Origin: Gammaproteobacteria bacterium
Lineage (GTDB): Bacteria > Pseudomonadota > Gammaproteobacteria > SZUA-152
Reading direction: 5' to 3'
NCBI GenBank assembly: GCA_024762755.1
Contig: JANTGX010000007.1
Span: forward strand, 1-26,196
DNA: 26,196 nucleotides
The position numbers were made by a program, and so were the translations under genes. Numbering within the stretch: position 1 is the first letter of the stretch; every line of letters begins with the position of its first letter. The notes beneath the pieces are model-generated. The model did not search any database. It had not been told where the DNA came from and saw nothing but the letters and a program-made list of their open reading frames with translations. This document shows positions 16,822 through 23,976 of the stretch, piece after piece.

Positions 16822-17042
16822 TGGGGCGCACCCGATCCCCTGGCACGGGCACGAGGGCTAAAGACCCGCCCGGCGGGGTCGCTATTCCCCTGACAGTGAG
16901 CGGTCTTCTTGTCCTATCCTATGGCTTGTGGCGTGTCGGACGAAGCGACACCGCTCGGCCAGGCGGCCGCTCACGATCCCTGCGGTGACACCAGTGATGG
17001 AGGGCCGGGGTCGATCCAACACCATTCAACCGAGGGACCGTG
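16822..17042. other. Divergent intergenic region between mnmG and the binding-protein gene
   Basis: No gene is seen here. Visible elements are a small dyad GTGTCG-N7-CGACAC (16933-16951) and a weak plus-strand promoter candidate, CTGACA (16890-16895) with TATCCT (16915-16920), whose 19-base spacing is long. A GAGGGA ribosome-binding site for the next gene lies at 17031-17036. No DnaA-box cluster or AT-rich unwinding tract was found, although this is the gidA-flanking position used as origin in some gammaproteobacteria. Confidence 0.4.
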
Positions 17043-17933
17043 ATGTACCCACGCTTACGACTTCTACTCCTCTGTACCGCCTGTCTGCTGCCCTTTGCTG
17101 CCACCCAGGCCGGCCCAAAATCACTCGACAACGAAGGCGAGAGCCTCATCTGGGCCGGCTGCGGTATCACCAAAAAGGCCTTCATGGAAGAACTCGCCGC
17201 GGCCTATGAGAAGAAGACCGGGATCAAGATCGTGTTGCAGGGCGGTGGTGCCACCCGCGGCATCCGGGATGTGCAAAAGGGCAAGATCAACATCGGCGGT
17301 GCCTGTCGCTCCAAGATGGAATTCGACCGCAAGGAGCGCTTCGTCAAACAGATCCCCGTGGCCTGGGACGCCATCGTCTTCATCGTCAACAAAGACAATC
17401 CCGTCGATGACATCAGCATCGAACAGGTGCGCCAGATCTATCAGGGAAAGATCACCAACTGGAAGCAACTGGGTGGCAACAAGGCGCCCCTCGAGCTGTA
17501 TGTGAGGAAGAGCGCCCTGTCAGGGGTTGGCTACACCCTGCGCGAACTGGTCTTCTATGACGGTAACGACACCTTCACTCGGCGTGCGCACACGGTCAAA
17601 TCCTCCGGCCCCGCGGAGAAGGCGGTGGAAAAGGATCCCAATGCCTTTACCGCCACCGGCATCAGCAGCGCCCACCGACGCGACGTCAAGATGCTCAAGG
17701 TCAACGGCATCGATCCCAGCATGGAGACCATCAAGCAGGGTTCTTACATCCTCTACCGTCCCCTCTACCTGAACACCAAGATGGTGGAGAAGAACCCCCT
17801 CGTCCTCGATTTCCTCGACTTCGTCAACAGTGACGAGGGCAAGGCGGTGATCCGGCGTACCGGGACGGTGCCCTACGCCGATGCCCTCAACCTGCTCTCC
17901 AACCAGTACCGCCAAAGCCAGCACCTCCAGTAG
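17043..17933 (+). CDS. PstS-like periplasmic phosphate-type substrate-binding protein
   Basis: The protein is likely a periplasmic binding protein of the phosphate/PBP-like family. The product is 296 residues from the ATG at 17043, with GAGGGA well placed upstream (a GTG directly before it at 17040 is less likely). Residues 1-24 are a Sec signal peptide ending in ATQA. The mature part shows the family pattern: WAGCGITKKAFMEELAAAYE, GGGATRGIRDVQKGKINIGGACRS (quoted in part), a PVAWDAIVFIVN core, then QIYQGKITNWKQLGG, which is highly characteristic of PstS-like proteins. A TALR-type SGVGYTLRELVF helix start follows. No pstC, pstA, pstB or phoU lies nearby, so it may serve a distant transporter or a sensory role. 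Phosphate specificity is not provable here. Confidence 0.85.
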   Translation: MYPRLRLLLLCTACLLPFAATQAGPKSLDNEGESLIWAGCGITKKAFMEELAAAYEKKTGIKIVLQGGGATRGIRDVQKGKINIGGACRSKMEFDRKERFVKQIPVAWDAIVFIVNKDNPVDDISIEQVRQIYQGKITNWKQLGGNKAPLELYVRKSALSGVGYTLRELVFYDGNDTFTRRAHTVKSSGPAEKAVEKDPNAFTATGISSAHRRDVKMLKVNGIDPSMETIKQGSYILYRPLYLNTKMVEKNPLVLDFLDFVNSDEGKAVIRRTGTVPYADALNLLSNQYRQSQHLQ

Positions 17934-18039
17934 CCTCTTCCCCGCCCCCGACGGCAGCCATTGCGCTCTGGCCTGCCCGGGGCCAGGTGCCAGACCGGCG
18001 CATTTTACGCCTGGCCCAAACGGGTTCACAGTAGGCAGC

Positions 18040-18672
18040 ATGCCCGGCACAGCCCCCTTCGATGCCCACTCACGCCGCTATGAGGCGTGGTTCGACAGAC
18101 ACCCCATGGCCTATCTCTCCGAATTGCTCGCCCTGCGGCCCTTCGTGCCCTGGCAGGGACGGGGCATCGAGATCGGCGTCGGCAGCGGTCGCTTTGCCGC
18201 GCCATTGGGTATCTCGCTGGGTGTCGATCCTTCCATGGCCATGCTGACTCTGGCGGCCGAGCGCGGGGTCTCGGTGGTGGCGGGGCGTGCCGAGCGGCTG
18301 CCCTTCGCAGGCGGCCAGTTCGACCACGCCCTGGTGGTCACCACCCTGTGTTTCGTCGATTCCCCCGCGCAGATGTTGGCGGAGGCCCATCGCGTGCTGG
18401 TCCCGGGCGGGCGCCTGGTGGTTGGCTTCGTCGATCGCCGCAGCCCCATCGGCCGGGACTACCTCCGGCACCAAGCCGAGAGCGTGTTCTATGCGCAGGC
18501 CACCTTTTTCGACACCCGTGAGGTCGAGGATCTGTTGCTAACAAACGGCTTCCGTATCCAAGCCTGGGGCCAGACCCTCCACCGTCCCCTGGCGGAGATC
18601 CGACGCATCGAGCCCCTGCGCGCAGGCCGGGGCGAAGGCGCCTTCGTGGTCGTTGCCGCCGAGCGCGCCTAG
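18040..18672 (+). CDS. SAM-dependent class I methyltransferase (Methyltransf_11 type)
   Basis: The substrate is unknown. The product is 210 residues from the ATG at 18040. The open frame begins earlier, but its upstream part has no family similarity and overlaps the preceding gene. Motif I GIEIGVGSGRFAAPLG is at 43-58, the acidic end of strand 2 is GVDPS (61-65), and a AERLPF segment at 84-89 marks motif II/post. VVTTLCFVDSPAQMLAEAHRVLVPGGRLVVGFVDR (98-132, quoted in part) carries motif III with LVPGG. This is the UbiE/Methyltransf_11 layout used on small molecules. It follows the binding protein by 106 bases on the same strand; a functional link is not evident. Confidence 0.85.
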   Translation: MPGTAPFDAHSRRYEAWFDRHPMAYLSELLALRPFVPWQGRGIEIGVGSGRFAAPLGISLGVDPSMAMLTLAAERGVSVVAGRAERLPFAGGQFDHALVVTTLCFVDSPAQMLAEAHRVLVPGGRLVVGFVDRRSPIGRDYLRHQAESVFYAQATFFDTREVEDLLLTNGFRIQAWGQTLHRPLAEIRRIEPLRAGRGEGAFVVVAAERA

Positions 18673-18718
18673 TGCTCCATGCGGGAAGTTCTGTGACAGT
18701 TCTGAGACAAAGGAGCAC
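18672..18718. repeat. Tandem 11-bp repeat enclosed by a 7-bp inverted repeat
   Basis: GTGCTCC (18672-18678) and GGAGCAC (18712-18718) are perfect inverted arms. Between them two adjacent 11-bp units, AGTTCTGTGAC (18687-18697) and AGTTCTGAGAC (18698-18708), differ at one base. On the minus strand 18693-18710 reads TTGTCTCAGAACTGTCAC, a 14/18 match to the E. coli PhoB box layout by my count. No gene in the expected orientation follows it. Confidence 0.5.
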
Positions 18719-18719
18719 A

Positions 18720-18805
18720 GTGAGAAGGGGCAGAGCAAGGCGGCAAAACGCTGGAATGGGGGGCACCATTTCGAGTCTTGCCAACGCAGAAATGCGCCTT
18801 CTCAC
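18720..18805. repeat. Nested inverted repeats, possible structured RNA or palindromic element
   Basis: There are three nested perfect dyads: GTGAGAAGG/CCTTCTCAC (18720-18728, 18797-18805), GGCAA/TTGCC (18742-18746, 18778-18782) and AATGG/CCATT (18755-18759, 18766-18770, 6-base loop). Together they could fold into one elongated hairpin of about 86 bases. The element lies between convergent genes (18673-18868) and has no T-run, so it is not a classic terminator. Confidence 0.45.
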
Positions 18806-18868
18806 GCAGTGAACAGTGACATAACTTTCCGCATGAACCACTAGCCACCGGGCGCCTGGCCGGACGTC

Positions 18869-19156
18869 TCAGATCTCGCCCGGCTGCCGACGACGCCCGT
18901 CCGCCGCCTTTTCCGACTCACCCTGCAACGCCTCAATGGCCTTCTTCGCCCCTTTGCGCGTCGCCGCCAGGGCCTGTTCGGCCTTTTCACGGCCCCACTC
19001 GGCGGCCTCCGCCGATTTCTCCTTGCCCGCCTCCCAGCCCTTGCTGGCCCTCTCCTTGGCCTTGTCCCACAGGCCCTCGTCGGCGCCGGCATGGCCGGGC
19101 ACTACGCAGAGGATGCCGAGGATCAGGATCAGCAGGCCCTTCCGGTACGATGTCAT
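18869..19156 (-). CDS. Small secreted Ala/Lys/Glu-rich helical protein
   Basis: This hypothetical gene encodes a 95-residue product. Residues 1-24 (MTSYRKGLLILILGILCVVPGH then AGA) form a signal peptide. The remainder is a single amphipathic, charged helix with Trp at roughly regular positions (GLWDKAKERASKGWEAGKEK, EWGREKAEQALAATRKGAKK) and no cysteine. The pattern recalls apolipoprotein/LEA-like or YtxH-type low-complexity helices, but I do not recognise a family. A strong GGAGGGA ribosome-binding site precedes the ATG, which overlaps the stop of the upstream epimerase gene as ATGA (19153-19156). That suggests co-translation with the epimerase. Confidence 0.7.
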   Translation of the reverse strand: MTSYRKGLLILILGILCVVPGHAGADEGLWDKAKERASKGWEAGKEKSAEAAEWGREKAEQALAATRKGAKKAIEALQGESEKAADGRRRQPGEI

Positions 19157-20088
19157 GCTTTCCCTCCGTTCGGTTTCGTTCTGTTGGCCTCGACGTGCGT
19201 CTCTTCATCCGCCGCTTGGGCAGACGCCAGTGCCGCCAGACCGCTCGCCAGATCGGGGTAGCGGAGCTCGACGGCCAGTTCGCGCAACAGCTTCTGGTTG
19301 TCCATACGACGCGACTCCTGCAGGTAGGAGAGCATGCCGGCGCTCATGACCGCCTCCGCCTCGGCGCGGCCGACCACGGGGGGTGGCGGCAGGCCCAGGG
19401 CACGGGCCACCTCGATGAAATACTGCGCCATGTTGCCGGGTTGGCCATCGGCGACGTTGTACACCTGCCCCGGGCGTCCGCGCAGGGCAGCGGCCAGACA
19501 GATCTCGGCGAGATCGTCCTGGTGGATGCGATTGGTGTAGGGCGATTCGCTCTCGGCCAGGATGGGCAGGCCCTGCTCCAGGCGAGCCACGGGCAAGCGA
19601 CCGGGGCCGTAGATGCCACCGACTCGCAGGATGACGAACGGAACCGCGTGCGCCGACGCCCAGGCACGCAGGCCTTCCTCGGCGTGCAGACGCCGCCGGC
19701 CACGCGCCGTCTGCGGCTGGGTGGGATGCTCCTCGTCGATCCAGGCCCCCGCGCAATCCCCGTACACGGCGGTGGTGCTGAGCAACACCAGACGCGCCGG
19801 CAGGCCCGTGCTGGCCGTGGCGGCGAGCAGGTTATGCAGGCGCGGATCTGTGGTGCCCTCCGCCGGCGGTGGGGCGAGATGGACCAGCAGCCTGCCGGCC
19901 AGGGGCAGATCGCGCAGGCTCTCGGGCCGATCGAGGTCGGCCGTGTAGGGGGTGATCCCCGCCTCCTGCATGCGCCGGGCACTCTCTTCCCCGCGCGCCA
20001 GGCCGCCGACGTCGAGACCCTGCTGCCGGGCGCGGGCCGCCAAACGCCGGCCGATGTCGCCGCAGCCGCTGATGAACAGGGCACTCAT
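19153..20088 (-). CDS. Atypical SDR-family NAD(P)-dependent epimerase/reductase
   Basis: The substrate is unknown. The product is 311 residues from the ATG at 20086-20088, chosen because MSALFISGCGDIGRRLA places the Rossmann motif GCGDIG at residues 8-13. An ATG at 20124 would add 12 unrelated residues. Family features are the LVLLSTTAVYGDCAGAWIDE segment and RxxAE-type helix, VILRVGGIYGPGRLPVARL, NRIHQDDLAEICLAAALRG and VYNVADGQPGNMAQYFIEVA. The classical YxxxK pair is not in its usual form (GRRRLHAEEGLRAW), which is typical of atypical SDR subfamilies of the YeeZ type. It is coupled with the small secreted-protein gene by a 4-base overlap. Confidence 0.85.
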   Translation of the reverse strand: MSALFISGCGDIGRRLAARARQQGLDVGGLARGEESARRMQEAGITPYTADLDRPESLRDLPLAGRLLVHLAPPPAEGTTDPRLHNLLAATASTGLPARLVLLSTTAVYGDCAGAWIDEEHPTQPQTARGRRRLHAEEGLRAWASAHAVPFVILRVGGIYGPGRLPVARLEQGLPILAESESPYTNRIHQDDLAEICLAAALRGRPGQVYNVADGQPGNMAQYFIEVARALGLPPPPVVGRAEAEAVMSAGMLSYLQESRRMDNQKLLRELAVELRYPDLASGLAALASAQAADEETHVEANRTKPNGGKA

Positions 20089-20202
20089 GGCTGGCCCCGT
20101 CTGGGCCATTCGCGCATAATCCACGGCGCGGCTGAACCGCAGCGTCCCATTTCGGTCTGATTTTCCTTCGTGCGACGGACACCCCGCTGGGACATCTGGC
20201 CC

Positions 20203-20218
20203 TTGCCGGCTCCGGCAA
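20203..20218. promoter_or_regulatory. Perfect 7-bp-arm palindrome in the divergent epimerase/reductase promoter gap
   Basis: TTGCCGG-CT-CCGGCAA forms a perfect dyad within the 175-base divergent region 20089-20263. It could be an operator or a short hairpin in the leader of the plus-strand reductase gene. No clear -10/-35 pair is recognisable on either strand in this gap. Confidence 0.4.
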
Positions 20219-20263
20219 CGCTAACTTTCACCACGCTCAACTCCACCATTCGACGATTCGTTC

Positions 20264-21250
20264 ATGACTTTCATCGTAACACTGCAACCCTCCGGCCGGC
20301 GCTTCGACGTGGCGGCGGACGAGACCCTGCTCGCCGCCGCCCTACGCCAGGGCATTAACCTGCCGCGTGGCTGCACGCGCGGGGTGTGTGGCATCTGTCT
20401 GGCGAAGCTGATCGCCGGCTCGGTGCACTATGACCAGCCACCCCAGGCCCTGGCCGAACAAGCCGACGGGCAGGGTCTGCTCCTGCCCTGTTCGGCACGC
20501 CCGCGGAGCGACCTGGTGATCGAGGTGAACGAGGTGGGGGCCGGCGCGGCTCTGGACGCCGCGCCACCCGCCCGGGTCACCGCCGTGGAACCCCTCGCCC
20601 CGGACGTCCTGCGCGTGGTCCTGCAACCGCCCGCCGCACAAGCCCTGCCCTACACCGCCGGCCAGTACGTCGACGTCCACTGCGCCGACGGCATCAAGCG
20701 CAGCTTTTCCATCGCCGGCGCACCGCGCGAGGACGCGGCCCTGGTGTTGCACATCCGCATCGGTGCCGAGACACCGGCCACGCTGTGGCAGGTGGGGGAC
20801 GTCCTGCGCGTCGCCGGCCCCTTTGGCCATATGCAACTGCAGCGCCAGTCTGAGCGACCCAAGCTGCTGATCGCCGGCGGCAGCGGCATCGCGCCCTTCG
20901 TCGCCATGCTGGAACAGGCCTTTGCCGATGGCATGACACAGCCCCTGCGTCTCTATTGGGGGGTACGGCGGGAGGAGGATCTGTACCTCGCCCGGCAGCT
21001 GCAGGCGTGGGCCGCGGAACGGGCCAATTTCCACTTCGTACCGGTGCTATCGGAAGCATCGGCGGCATGGACGGGTGCGCGCGGCTGGGCCTTCGAGGCG
21101 GCCATCACCGATCTGGGCGATCGTCTGGTCGAACACGAGGTGTATGTCAGTGGACCGCCGGTGATGGTGCAGTCGGCCTATCCGGTCCTGTTGGCGGCAG
21201 GCCTGTCGGCGGACGACTTCCACTCAGACATCCCCCCCAAGGGTAACTGA
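20264..21250 (+). CDS. [2Fe-2S] ferredoxin / FAD / NAD(P)H oxidoreductase
   Basis: This is an electron-transfer reductase passing electrons from NAD(P)H through FAD to a plant-type [2Fe-2S] cluster. The product is 328 residues. The N-terminal ferredoxin domain (1-90) has Cys37, Cys42, Cys45 (CTRGVCGIC) and Cys76. The FAD-binding barrel spans about 100-195 with RSFS at 146-149. The NAD domain follows with AGGSGIAP at 204-211 and YVSGPPVMV near 291-299. This architecture matches CDP-6-deoxyglucoseen reductase-like and phenol/xylene hydroxylase reductases. No oxygenase or sugar genes are adjacent, so the partner is unknown. The ribosome-binding site is weak. It ends only 3 bases from the convergent hemY stop. 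Confidence 0.9.
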   Translation: MTFIVTLQPSGRRFDVAADETLLAAALRQGINLPRGCTRGVCGICLAKLIAGSVHYDQPPQALAEQADGQGLLLPCSARPRSDLVIEVNEVGAGAALDAAPPARVTAVEPLAPDVLRVVLQPPAAQALPYTAGQYVDVHCADGIKRSFSIAGAPREDAALVLHIRIGAETPATLWQVGDVLRVAGPFGHMQLQRQSERPKLLIAGGSGIAPFVAMLEQAFADGMTQPLRLYWGVRREEDLYLARQLQAWAAERANFHFVPVLSEASAAWTGARGWAFEAAITDLGDRLVEHEVYVSGPPVMVQSAYPVLLAAGLSADDFHSDIPPKGN

Positions 21251-21253
21251 TCC

Positions 21254-22522
21254 TCAGCCGCTGGCGGCATCGACGTCGGGCGGCGGCGGTGGCGGGCTGA
21301 TGGCCGGCAGGGCCTTCTCCACGGTATAACCCGCCGCCACCGGCTCTTCGCAGCAATTGCTCAGGGCCAGGCCCTGGCGATAGTAGGCGAGGGCCATCTC
21401 GTGCTCACCCATCTTGTCCAGCAGGGTTGCCAACTCGTAACAGGCCTCGGCGCTCGGCCGGGCCTGCACACTGGCTTCGAGATACTCGCGCGCCTTACCC
21501 CACAGGCGGTTGCGCAGGGCGCAGCGCCCCGCGGTGAGCAGGGCCACCGGATCGTGTGGGTTCTTCTGCAGTATGTTCTCGGCCAGGGCCAACTGGCGTT
21601 CTGGATGCTCTCCCTGCACCAAGCCGTAGAGGCGAAGCAGGGGCGCGCTCTGCCGGCGCTTGAGTGCCGTGCGCAGCAGCGCTTCGGCCCGCGCATCTTC
21701 GCCGAAGCGGTGCAGGCACTCCACATAGGTGGCCAGCAGGCCCTCGTCCTCGCGCAGGGCCTTGGGCATCTTCTGCCACACCGCCTCGAGCTCCGTGGCG
21801 TCCACGCTCTCTCGTAGCAGGGCCTCATAGACCTCGCGGTCGATGGCATCGAGGGTCGCGGCATCGAATACGCGTGCCTTGCGCAGACGCGGCAGCAGCT
21901 CGCGCAGGCGGCGCCACTCGCCCAGTTCGCGGTAAAGCTGGGAAAGGGCCTTGAGTACCTTGGGATGACTGGGCCAGTACTCGTACAGGCGCTGCAACGC
22001 GGCCAGGGCCTGCTCCCGCTTGCCCTGCTCCAATAACAACTCGACCTGGGTCAGGCCGACGGCGATGTCGGCGTCGGGTTCCAGCTCGTGCGCCAGCTTG
22101 AGATAGCGGTCGCGGCGTTCCTCTGCGCCCTGCTCCTGCGCCGCGCGTGCCGCGGCCAAATAGCTGAGCACCGGTTGTTGACCCTGTTTGGCGTATTTCA
22201 GCACGTCCCGTTCGGCCTGCTTCCATTTCCCCTCGGCCAGCTCCATCAGTCCATGACTGAGGGCCGTCTGTGCCTTTTCTTCACGCCGCTGCCGCCGCCG
22301 CTGGCCCAGACGGCGGGGTACGGCGAACAGGCCCTTGAACAGACGGATACCGAAGTAGAGCAGGACGAAGGCGAGCAGGATGCCCGCCACCAGCAGGGCG
22401 AAGCTGGTCTCTATGGTCCAGGGACCGACGGCGATGAGCACATAGCCCGGGTCCTGCATGACGAACAAGGCCAGGGCGGTGGCCGCGACGAGGACGAGGA
22501 GGCTGAGCAGGAACAGTTTCAT
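21254..22522 (-). CDS. hemY: HemY, membrane-anchored TPR protein of the heme cluster
   Basis: HemY (the proteobacterial form, not protoporphyrinogen oxidase) is an inner-membrane protein linked to heme synthesis whose exact role is unsettled. The product is 422 residues from the ATG at 22520-22522, whose A overlaps the hemX TGA. A GTG one codon earlier is also possible; GGGAGGGA stands upstream of both. Two membrane helices (about 1-21 and 39-62) enclose the conserved QDPGYVLIAVGPWTIETSF loop. Residue ~85 onward is TPR-like helical repeats (LMELAEGKWKQAERDVLKYA, ALAALQRLYEYWPSHPKVLKALSQLY, quoted in part). The C-terminal tail is unusual, with six consecutive prolines. Confidence 0.92.
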   Translation of the reverse strand: MKLFLLSLLVLVAATALALFVMQDPGYVLIAVGPWTIETSFALLVAGILLAFVLLYFGIRLFKGLFAVPRRLGQRRRQRREEKAQTALSHGLMELAEGKWKQAERDVLKYAKQGQQPVLSYLAAARAAQEQGAEERRDRYLKLAHELEPDADIAVGLTQVELLLEQGKREQALAALQRLYEYWPSHPKVLKALSQLYRELGEWRRLRELLPRLRKARVFDAATLDAIDREVYEALLRESVDATELEAVWQKMPKALREDEGLLATYVECLHRFGEDARAEALLRTALKRRQSAPLLRLYGLVQGEHPERQLALAENILQKNPHDPVALLTAGRCALRNRLWGKAREYLEASVQARPSAEACYELATLLDKMGEHEMALAYYRQGLALSNCCEEPVAAGYTVEKALPAISPPPPPPDVDAASG

Positions 22523-23853
22523 CACGGGCTGGTCCCTCCCTCACCACTCGGTGCAAGCGTGGTGCCGAGGCGCTGCATCTGCTCGCGCAACAGGCGTAGG
22601 GAGGTGTCGAGGGTGGGCAGTTGCGGACGCAACTCGACCTTCTGCAGGCCGTCGAGGGTCTCCAGCAGGGCCTTCACCGGAGCGCTGTCCATGGCGAAGT
22701 AGGCACGGATCCAGCGGGCCGCCTCCTGCAACTGATGGTGAAACAGCGCGCTGTCGCCACGCAGCAGGCTGAGTCGGGCCTGTTCCAGTTTGAGCTGCAG
22801 GTTCTGCCGTAGATACCACTCCTCGTCCGGTGGCAGGAGGGGTTGCACGGGCTGGTCGACGCGGCGGATGACCACCAGGCTGCGCAGATCGCGCCAGAGG
22901 ACCGCCGGCAGATCCTTCAGATCGAGCTGGCGGTTGTCGCCCTGTGATTCGTCCTGCTTGGTGGCCGGCAGGCTCGGCCGGCGCGGCGTGGTATCCAGCA
23001 ACGGCAACTTCTGCACCGTCTCGGCGAGGCTGCCGAGGGTGAGTGCCATGCCGGTGATGTCCGGCAGCTGCACCGCCTCGAGGGCGGTGATCTCGTCTCG
23101 AATGGCCTGGCGGACCGCTACCAAGGCAGGATCGCCGAGGCTGCGCAGCTTGTCGTCGGCGGTCTTCAATGCCTGCAGGGCGGTATCGCGGTCGCCCGCC
23201 AGGGTCAGCCGTTGGTTGGCGACCGTCAGCAGATACTCGACCTCTGCCAGGCGCCAGGCCAGGGTGGTACGGCCAAGGCGGGCGGTCATCTGTTGCAGGG
23301 CGGTGTTCAGGGCCTGCTGTTGCTCCATCAGGGCCTTGCGCTCACTGGCGGCGGCGGCGAGCTGATTGCGCATGTCGGCCATTTTCTGTTGCAGGTCGTC
23401 CACGGCGTCCAGTCGCTGTTCGTTGCTGTCGACGGCATCGGCCAATTGCGACAGACGGTCTGCGAGGGAGGCGGCCTCGCGCTGTGCCCGTTCCTGGACC
23501 AGATAGAGACCAGCGGCGCTGGCCAGGGCCAGCAGCAGGGCGAGGACGGCGGCCACCAGGGCGATCCGCGTACCGCGTTCTTTGTTGGGACTTTGCGCAC
23601 TGCCGGTCTTGGCCGTGGAACCACCGGCCGCCTTGCCCGCGTCCTTGCCGCTGGCTTTTTTCGTTCTCTCGCCGGTGCCGCCCTTGGCGGACGGCTTTTC
23701 TGCTACGGGAGTGACCCCGGGTGGCGATGTATCCGCTTTCTTCGACTTTTCTGTCTGGCCCTTCTCGGCGCCCTGCGCAGCGGTGGTGCCTCCCTGGGGG
23801 GCGCCCTGCTTATCGTTCTCTGCCGGGGCGGGTTTCTGTTTGTCGTCGTTCAT
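22522..23853 (-). CDS. hemX: HemX, uroporphyrinogen-III C-methyltransferase-like membrane protein
   Basis: HemX is encoded between hemD and hemY in many gammaproteobacteria. Its name reflects an old methyltransferase annotation; no SAM motif is visible and the function is uncertain. The product is 443 residues from the ATG at 23851-23853 (AGGA 7 bases upstream). Residues 1-95 are a low-complexity Lys/Ala/Gly/Pro cytoplasmic tail, residues ~97-119 a single membrane helix, and ~122-200 a coiled coil. The rest is the conserved domain with WRLAEVEYLLTVANQRL, AVLWRDLRSLVVIRRVD and the EEWYLRQNLQLKLEQARLSLLRGD signature (quoted in part). It is coupled to hemY by a one-base stop/start overlap. Confidence 0.92.
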   Translation of the reverse strand: MNDDKQKPAPAENDKQGAPQGGTTAAQGAEKGQTEKSKKADTSPPGVTPVAEKPSAKGGTGERTKKASGKDAGKAAGGSTAKTGSAQSPNKERGTRIALVAAVLALLLALASAAGLYLVQERAQREAASLADRLSQLADAVDSNEQRLDAVDDLQQKMADMRNQLAAAASERKALMEQQQALNTALQQMTARLGRTTLAWRLAEVEYLLTVANQRLTLAGDRDTALQALKTADDKLRSLGDPALVAVRQAIRDEITALEAVQLPDITGMALTLGSLAETVQKLPLLDTTPRRPSLPATKQDESQGDNRQLDLKDLPAVLWRDLRSLVVIRRVDQPVQPLLPPDEEWYLRQNLQLKLEQARLSLLRGDSALFHHQLQEAARWIRAYFAMDSAPVKALLETLDGLQKVELRPQLPTLDTSLRLLREQMQRLGTTLAPSGEGGTSP

Positions 23854-23976
23854 GGGTGATCCTGTGCCATTGCGCAAGGGCTATGCGGTACTCGGGGTCC
23901 GTGCGTGGATTCCGTCAATTCATGCGCCGCGGATGAAATGGGGCGACGGGCTGCCTGCCTGTTCATCGTTCCCCCC

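Noticed and set aside
16890..16907. Pho box upstream of the PstS-like gene
   Set aside because: CTGACAG and CGGTCTT are spaced correctly, but only about 11 of 18 positions fit, close to chance.
16763..17042. Replication origin next to gidA
   Set aside because: No cluster of DnaA boxes, no AT-rich unwinding region and no GATC cluster were seen.
17881..18039. Upstream extension of the methyltransferase to an ATG at 17881
   Set aside because: It would overlap the end of the binding-protein gene and adds low-complexity residues unrelated to methyltransferases.
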